Shown here: positions 57,529-64,000 of the stretch, in pieces
Layout: every line of letters begins with the position of its first letter
Position numbering within the stretch: the stretch's first letter is position 1
NCBI RefSeq assembly: GCF_003265705.1
Contig: NW_020312775.1
Span: forward strand, 7,109,807-7,173,806
Reading direction: 5' to 3'
Length of the DNA: 64,000 nucleotides
DNA from: Callorhinus ursinus
Taxonomy: Eukaryota; Chordata; Mammalia; Carnivora; Otariidae
Position numbers and translations under genes: made by a program
Notes under the pieces: model-generated
Database searches by the model: none
What the model was told of the DNA's origin: nothing
Seen by the model: only the letters and a program-made list of their open reading frames with translations

Positions 57529-58423
57529 ATGACAGGACGAAAAAAATCACTTCAGCAAAAAGAACAAGTGGTAGTACCATCAGCCAGGGACCTACTCAAT
57601 ACGGACATTAGTACGATGTTGGACCTAGAGTTCAGAATCATGACCTTAAAGATATTACCTGGGCTTGAAAAAAGCGTAGAAGTTATTAGAGAAATGCTTT
57701 CTGGAGAAATAAAATAACTAAAATCTAACCAAGTCGAAATCAAAAAGGCTATTGATGAGGTGCAATCAAAAATGGGGGCACTAAGTGCTAGGTTAAATGA
57801 GGCAGAAGAGAGAATCAGTGATATAGAATACCAAATGATGGAAAATAAAGAGTCTGAGAAAAAGAGAGGGAAACAACTACAGGATCACGAAGGCAGAATT
57901 CGAGAGAAAAGTGATACGATAAGAAGAAACAACATTAGAATAATTGGGATCCCAGAAGAAGAAAGAGAGAGAGGGGCAGAAGGTATATTGGAGCAAATAA
58001 TAGCAGAGAACTTCCCTAATGTGAGGAAGGAAACAAGCATCAAAATCCAGGAGGCAGAGAGAACCCCTCTCAAAATCAGTAAAAAATAGGTCAACACACC
58101 AACATCTAATAGTAAAACTTACGAGTCTCAGAGACAAGGAGAAAATCCTGAAAGCAGTTCGGGAGAAGAGATATGTAACCTAAAATGGTAGAAATATTAG
58201 ATTGGCAACAGACCTATCCACAGAGACCTGGCAGGCCAGAAAGGACTGGCAAGATATCTTCAGAACAATAAATGAGAAAAATATGCAACCAAGAATACTA
58301 TATCCAGCTAGGTTGTCATTGAAAATAGAAGGAGAGATAAAAAGCTTCTAGGACAAACAAAAACTAAAGCAATTTGCAAACACGAAACCAGCCCTCCAAG
58401 AAATATTGAAAGGGGTCCTCTAA
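57529..58423 (+). pseudogene. L1 ORF1 relic (ORF1p)
   Basis: ORF1p is an RNA-binding trimer that packages L1 RNA. It starts MTGRKKSLQQKEQVVVPSAR; the frame is open for 62 codons to a TAA at 57715-57717 (from an A change in the ELKSN region). It then continues in the same frame: coiled coil (GALSARLNEAEERISDIEYQ, KESEKKRGKQLQD) and RRM (NIRIIGIPEEERERGAEGIL, NFPNVRKETSIKIQEAERTP), to 58089. A frameshift there moves the C-terminal domain (MQPRILYPARLSLKIEGEIK, TKPALQEILKGVL) into another frame, ending at TAA 58421-58423. Expected length is about 300 residues. Two lesions are seen. Confidence 0.9.
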
Positions 58424-58504
58424 GCAAAGAGAGAGCCTAAAAGCAGCATAGATCAGAAAGGAACACAGACAATATACAGCCACAGTCACCTTACAGGCAA
58501 TACA

Positions 58505-61500
58505 ATGGCACTAAATTCATACCTTTCAATAGTTACCCTGAATGTAAACAGGCTAAATGCCCCAATCAAAAGACACAGGCTAACAGACTGGATTAAGAAA
58601 CAAGACCCATCAATATGCTGTCTGCAAGAGACTCATTTTAGACCCAAACACACCCCCAGATTGAAAGTGAGGGGGTGGAAAACAATTTACCATGCTAATG
58701 GACACCAAAAGAAAGCTGGGGTGGCAATCCTTATATCAAACAAATTAGATTTTAAACCAAAGACTGTAATAAGAGATGAGGAAGGACACTATATCCTACT
58801 TAAAGGGTCTATCCAACAAGAAGATCTACCAATTGTAAATATCTATGCCCCTAACATGGGAGCAGCCATTTATATAAGGCAATTAATACCAAAAGTGATG
58901 AAACACATTGACAACAATACAATAATAGTGGGGGAATTTAACACCCCCCTGACTGAAATGGACAGATCATCTAAGCAAAAGATCAACAAGGAAATAAAGA
59001 CTTTAAATGACACACTGGACCAAATGCTTTCACAGACATATTCAGAACATTCCATCCCAAAGCAACGGAATACACATTCTTCTCTAGTGCCCATGGAACA
59101 TTCTCCAGAACTGATCACATCCTAGGTCACAAATCAGGTCTCCACCATTACCAAAAGATTGGGATTATTCCCTGCATATTTTCAGACCACAATGCTTTGA
59201 TACTAGAACTCAATCACAAGAGGAAAGTCAGAAAGAACTCAAATACATGGAGGTTAAAGAGCATCCTACTAAAAATGAATGGGTCAACCAGGAAATTAAG
59301 GAAGAATCAAAAAAATTCATGGAAACCAATGGAAATGAAAACACAACTGTTCAAAATCTTTGGGATATAGCCAAGGCAGTCCTGAGAGGAAAGTATATAG
59401 CAATACAAGCCTTTCTCAAGAAACAAGAAAGGTCTCAAATACACAACCTAACCCTACACCTAATGTAGTTGGATAAAGAACAGCAAATAAAGCCTAAACC
59501 CAGCAGGAGAAGAGAAATAATAAAGATCAGAGCAGAAATCAATGAACTAGAAACCAAAAGAACAGTAGAACAGATCAAAGAAACTAGGAGGTGGTTCTTT
59601 GAAAGAATTAACAAGATGGATAAACCCCTGGCCAGACTTATCAAAAAGAAAAGAGAAATGACCCAAATCAACAAAATCATGAATGAAACAGGAGAGATCA
59701 CAACCAACACCAAAGAAATACAAACAATTATAACATATTATGAGCAACTCTAAGGCAGCAAATTAGATAACCTGGAAGAAATGGGTGCATTCCTAGAGAT
59801 GTATCAACTACCAAAATTGAACCAGAAAGAAATAGAAAACCTGAACAGACCTATAACCACTAAGGAAATTGAAGCAGTCATCAAAAATCTCCCAAGAAAC
59901 AAAAGCCCAGGGCCAGATGGCTTCCCAGGGGAATTCTATCAGGCATTTAAAGAAGAATTAATACCTATTCTCCTGAAACTGTTCCAAAAATTAGAAATGG
60001 AAGGAAAACTTCCAAACTCATTTTATGAGGCCAGCATTACCTTGACCCCAAATCCAGATAAAGACCCCATCAAAAAGGAGAATTACAGACCAATATCCTT
60101 GATGAACATGGATGCAACAATTCTCACCAAAATACTAGCCAATAGGATCCAACAGTACATTAAAAGCATTATTCAGCACGACCAAGTGGGATTTATCCCT
60201 GAGCTGCAAGGTTGGTTCAACATCCGCAAATCAATCAACATGATACAATACATTAACAAAAGAAAGAACAAGAATCATATGATCCTCTCAATAGATGCAG
60301 AAAAAACATTTGACAATGTACAGCATTCTTTCTTGATCAAAACTCTTCAGAGTATAGGGATAGAGGGTACATACCTCAATATCATAAAAGCCATCTATGA
60401 AAAACCTACAGCAAATATCATTCTCAGCTTTTCCAATAAGGTCAGGAACACGGCAGGGATATCCACTATCACCACTGCTATTCAACATAGTATTAGAAGT
60501 CCTAGCCCCAGCAATCAGACAACAAAAAAAATCAAAGGCATCCAAATCGGCAAAGAGGAAGTCAAACTCTCGCTCTTTGCAGATGATATGATACTGTATG
60601 TGAAAAACCCAAAAGACTCCACCCCAAAACTGCTAGAACTCATACAGGAATTCAGTAAAGTAGCAGGATATAAAATCAATGCACAGAAATCAGTGGCATT
60701 CCTATACACCAACAACAAGACAGAAGAGAGACAAATCAAGGAGTCAATCCCATTTACAACTGCACCCAAAACCATAAGATACCTAGATATAAATTTAACT
60801 AAAGAGGCAAAGGATCTCTACTCAGAAAACTATAAAATACTCATGAAGGAAATTGAGGAAGACACAAAGAAATGGAAAAATGTTCCATGCTCATGGATTG
60901 GGAGAAACAACATTGTGAAGATGTCAATGCTACCTAGAGCAATCTACACATTCAATGCAATCCCCATCAAAATACCATCCACTTTTTTCAAAGAAATGGA
61001 ACAAAGAATCCTACAATTTGTATGGAACCAGAAGAGACCCCGAATAGCCAGAGGAATATTGAGAAAGAAAAGCAAAGCTGGCGGGATCCCAATTCCGGAC
61101 TTCCACCTCTTTTACAAAGCTGTCATTATCAAGACAGTATGGTACTGGCACAAAAACAGACACATAGATCAATGGAACAGAATCGAGAGCCCAGAAATGG
61201 ACCCTCAACTCTATGGTCAACTTATTTTTGACAAAGCAGGAAAGAATGTCCAATGGCAAAAAGACAGTCTCTTCAACAAATGGTGTTGGGAAAATTGGAC
61301 AGCCACATGCAGATGAATGAAACTGGACCATTTCCTTACACCACACACAAAAATAGACTCCAAATGGTTGAAAGACCTAAACGTGAGACAGGAGTCCATC
61401 AAAATCCTAAAGGAGAACACAGGTAGCAACCTCTTCGACCTCAGCCGCAGCAACTTCTTCCTAGAAACATCGCCAAAGGCAAGGGAAGAAAGAGCAAAAA

Positions 61501-62295
61501 AGAACTATTGGGATTTCATCAACATAAAAAGCTTTTGTACAGCAAAAGAAACAGTCCACAAAACCGAAAGACAACCGACAGAATGGGAGAAAATATTTGC
61601 AAATGACATATCAGATAAAGGGCTAGTATCCAAAATCTATAAAGAACTTATCAAACTCAGCACCCAAAGAACAAGTAATCCAATCAAGAAATGGGCAGAA
61701 GACATGAACAGACATTTTTCCAAAGAAGACTTCCAAATGGCCAACAGACACATGAAAATATGCTCAACATCGCTCGGCATCAGGGAAATCCAAATCAAAA
61801 CCTCCATGAGATACCACCTCACACCAGTCAGAATGGCTAAAATTAACAAGTCAGGAAACGACAGATGTTGGCACGGATGTGGAGAAAGGGGAACCCTCCT
61901 ACACTGTTGGTGAGAATGCAAGCTGGTGCAACCCCTCTGGAAAACAGTATGGGGGTTCCTCAAACAGTTGAAAATAGAGCTACCATACGATTCAGCAATT
62001 GCACTACTGCGTATTTACCCCAAAGATACAAATGTAGGGATCCGAAGTGGTACGTGCACCCCAATGTTTATAGCAGTAATATCCGCAATAGCCAAACTGC
62101 GGAAATAGCCAAGATGTCCATCGACAGATGAATGGATAAAGAAGAAGTTGTATATATACACAATGGAATATTATGCAGTCATCTAAAGGAATGAGTTCTT
62201 GCCATTTGCAATGACGTGGATGGAACTGGAGGGTGTTATTGAGTGAAATAATTCAATCAGAGAAAGACATGTATCATATGACCTCACTGATATGA
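58505..62295 (+). pseudogene. L1 ORF2 relic (endonuclease, reverse transcriptase, Cys-rich end)
   Basis: Endonuclease 58505-59240: LSIVTLNVNRLN (catalytic Asn), LQETHFRP (catalytic Glu), IIVGEFNTPLTEM where the family has GDFN (catalytic Asp to Glu), then a frameshift near 59027 before the SSAHGTFS region. [13 protein letters not shown] survives in another frame. Reverse transcriptase is in the 511-codon stretch 59781-61316: [44 protein letters not shown]. Between about 60420 and 60535 two compensating indels put [20 protein letters not shown] into a neighbouring frame (60397-60591). The C-terminal Cys-rich motif [16 protein letters not shown] is followed by TGA in place of the next Trp (61911-61913). 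It ends at TGA 62293-62295. Non-functional. Confidence 0.93.
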
Positions 62296-62783
62296 GGAAT
62301 TCTTAGTCTCAGGAAACAAACTGAGGGTTGCTGGAGTGGTGGAGATTGGGAGGGATGGGGTGGCTGGATGATAGACATTGGGTAGGTTATGTGCTATGGT
62401 GAGCACTGTGAACTGTGCAAGACTGTTGAATCACAGATCTTTACTTCTGAAACAAATAATGCAACATGTGTTAAGAAAAAAGAAAAAGAAGAAGATAGCA
62501 GGAGGGGAAGAATGAAGGGGAGTAAGTCAGAAGGGGAGATGAACTATGAAAGATGATGGACTCTGAAAAACAAACTGAGGGTTCTAGAGGGGAGGAGGGT
62601 AGGGGGATGGGTTAGCCTGGTGATGGGTATTAAAGAGGGCACCTTCTGCATGGAGCACTGGGTGTTATGCACAAACAATGTATCATGGAACACTACATCA
62701 AAAACTAATGATGTAATATATGGTGATTAACATAACAATAAAAAATAAAATAAATAAAATATAGGGTAAAATTTGAAAAAAAG
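62296..62783 (+). other. L1 3' UTR and A-rich tail
   Basis: Carnivore-type L1 3' UTR with the AAACAAACTGAGGGTT block present twice (62317 and 62567). The conserved GGAGCACTGGGTGTTATGCA stretch follows, then ACTACATCAAAAACTAATGA and an AATAAA-rich tail. The internal duplication is not seen in the copy at 22901-23203. Confidence 0.85.
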
Positions 62784-62802
62784 AAAGAGAACATATTATG
62801 AG
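62784..62802. repeat. Target-site duplication, right copy (L1 55723-62783)
   Basis: AAAGAGAACATATTATGAG, matching 55705-55722 with small differences. The twin-primed L1 continues directly after it with CAACTATATGCC. Confidence 0.88.
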
Positions 62803-64000
62803 CAACTATATGCCAACAAATTTGAGAATCTGGAAGAAATGGATGAATTCCTAGAGATGTATAAACTACCCAAACTGAACCAGGATGAAATAGAAAACCA
62901 GACCAGATCATAACCATCAAGGAAATTGAAGCAGTCATCAAAAATATCTCAACAAACAAGAGCCCGGGGCCAGATGGCTTCCCAGGGGAATTCTACCGAA
63001 CATTTAAAGAAGAACTAATACTTACTCTTCTGAAGCTATTTCAAAAAATAGAAATGGATGAAAAACTTCCAAACTCTTTCTATGAGGCCAGCATTACCTT
63101 GATCCCAAAACCGGACAAAGACCCCACCAAAAAGGAGAATTACAGACCAATACCATACATGCAAAAATTCTCACCAAAATACTAGCCAGTAAGGTCCAAC
63201 AGTACAAGTATTATTCACCATGACCAAGTGGGATTTATTCCTGGGCTGCAAGGTTGGTTCAACATCAGCAAATCAATCAATGTGATACACTACATAAATA
63301 AAAGAAAGGACAAGAACCATATGATCCTCTCAATAAATACAGAAAAAAGCATTTGACAAAGTACAGCAACCTTTTTTTTAAAGATTTTATTTATTATTTA
63401 TCTGACAGAGAGAGACACAGCGAGAGAGGGAACACAAGCGGAGGGGAGTGGGAAAGGGAGAAGCAGACCTCCCACGGAGCAGGGAACCCAATGTGGGGCT
63501 CGATCCCAGGACCCTGGGATCATGACCTGAGCTGAAGGCAGACGCTTAATGACTGAGCCACCCAGGCACCCCAGCAACCTTTCTCAATTAAAACTTTTCA
63601 CATTGCAGGAATAGAGGATCCATACCTCAATATCATAAAAGCCATCTATGAAAAACCCACAGTGAATATCATTTTCAATCGGGAAAACTGAGAACTTTCC
63701 TGCTAAAGTCAGGAACACAGCAGGGATGTCCTCTATCACATCTGCTGTTCAACATAATACTAGAAGTCCTAGCTTCAGCAATCAGACAACAAAAAGAAAT
63801 AAAAGACATCTGAATTGGCAAGGAAGAAGTCAAACTCTCACTTTTTACAGATGACATGATACTTTATGTGGAAAACCCAAAAGACTCCACCCCAAAATTG
63901 CTAAGATTCACACAGGAGTTCAGTAAAGTGGCAGGATATAAAATCAATGCACAGAAATCAGTTGCATTTCTATACACCAACAATGAGACAGAAGAGAAAT
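62803..64000 (+). pseudogene. ORF2 reverse-transcriptase relic of the twin-primed L1
   Basis: Continues the ORF2 of the older L1 from the codon after the insertion point: [20 protein letters not shown], [19 protein letters not shown], [17 protein letters not shown], then a decayed [12 protein letters not shown] version of the SIDAEKAFD motif, split by a [21 protein letters not shown] out-of-frame sequence and [19 protein letters not shown] follow (63850-63900), up to the window end. Several frame changes are present. The element runs off the right edge. Confidence 0.9.
63375..63571 (-). mobile_element. CAN-SINE in ORF2 relic
   Basis: Full-length minus-strand SINE with head (reversed) GGGGTGCCTGGGTGGCTCAG and a tail at the left. 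TSD CAGCAACCTTT at 63364-63374 and 63572-63582, identical. It splits the first catalytic reverse-transcriptase block of the L1. Confidence 0.95.

Larger units (their letters stand above)
55723..62783 (+). mobile_element. Structurally full-length L1 (7.06 kb), plus strand
   Basis: This element comprises 5' UTR 55723-57528 (tip GGGGCAGAGCAAGATGGTGG), ORF1 57529-58423, inter-ORF spacer, ORF2 58505-62295, 3' UTR and A-rich tail to about 62783. TSDs AAAAGAACATACTATGAG (55705) and AAAGAGAACATATTATGAG (62784) flank it. It is inserted into the reverse-transcriptase linker of the older twin-primed L1 (51598-64000). Both ORFs carry stops or frameshifts, so it is no longer able to encode its machinery. 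It serves here as the best reference copy for the young subfamily. Confidence 0.95.

Noticed and set aside
59781..61316. 511-codon ORF as a host gene
   Set aside because: It is the reverse-transcriptase part of a broken L1 ORF2, with an out-of-frame detour and no upstream endonuclease in frame.
1..64000. Endogenous retrovirus or LTR elements
   Set aside because: No paired LTRs, primer-binding site, gag/pol/env order or protease motif were found; all reverse-transcriptase relics carry L1-type motifs.

Overview
The window is mammalian nuclear DNA, AT-rich, with no recognisable functional protein-coding gene. The lineage is most likely an arctoid carnivoran (the bear, seal and mustelid side of Caniformia). 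Fourteen tRNA-derived CAN-SINE copies carry the arctoid-type body and the tail ending in AAATAAATAAATAAAATCTTT, and the LINE-1 (L1) copies carry the carnivore-type 3' UTR. No prokaryotic, phage or CRISPR feature is present. The dominant content is L1 retrotransposons of several ages, often inserted into one another. The long open reading frames are relics of L1 ORF1p and ORF2p, all interrupted.

Layout. 1-542: 5' UTR tip of a minus-strand L1 leaving the window. 543-2248: unique sequence with an 81-82-bp direct repeat. 2249-7991: minus-strand L1 with target-site duplications (TSDs) that lacks 1.5 kb of 5' UTR exactly between a splice donor and a splice acceptor. 8435-24561: one old minus-strand L1, bounded by its own TSD, expanded to 16 kb by a second near-complete L1, a twin-primed L1 that replaced about 1 kb of its reverse transcriptase, a 0.3-kb L1 fragment and SINEs. 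24562-29807: mostly unique or ancient-repeat sequence. 29808-35372: plus-strand L1 with internal deletions. 35373-37324: old sequence. 37325-40872: two abutting L1 5' pieces lacking their 3' ends. 40873-50554: the most ordinary stretch, with SINEs, MIR/L1M relics and a GC-richer segment near 47.3 kb that could be a conserved non-coding element. 50555-51597: processed pseudogene of PPID (cyclophilin 40). 51598-64000: twin-primed L1 with inverted 5' half, which cuts the PPID copy and hosts a younger full-length L1 (55723-62783).

The strongest observation is the L1 at 2266-7974. Compared with the full-length copy at 55723-62783, it lacks exactly the segment 55889-57435, which begins with GT after AAG and ends with a polypyrimidine tract and CAG. 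Because it has TSDs and an intact 5' tip, it is best read as a retrotransposed spliced L1 RNA, comparable to the spliced integrated retrotransposed elements (SpIREs) known for human L1. All alignments were made by eye; divergence values, family names and conservation need a database comparison.
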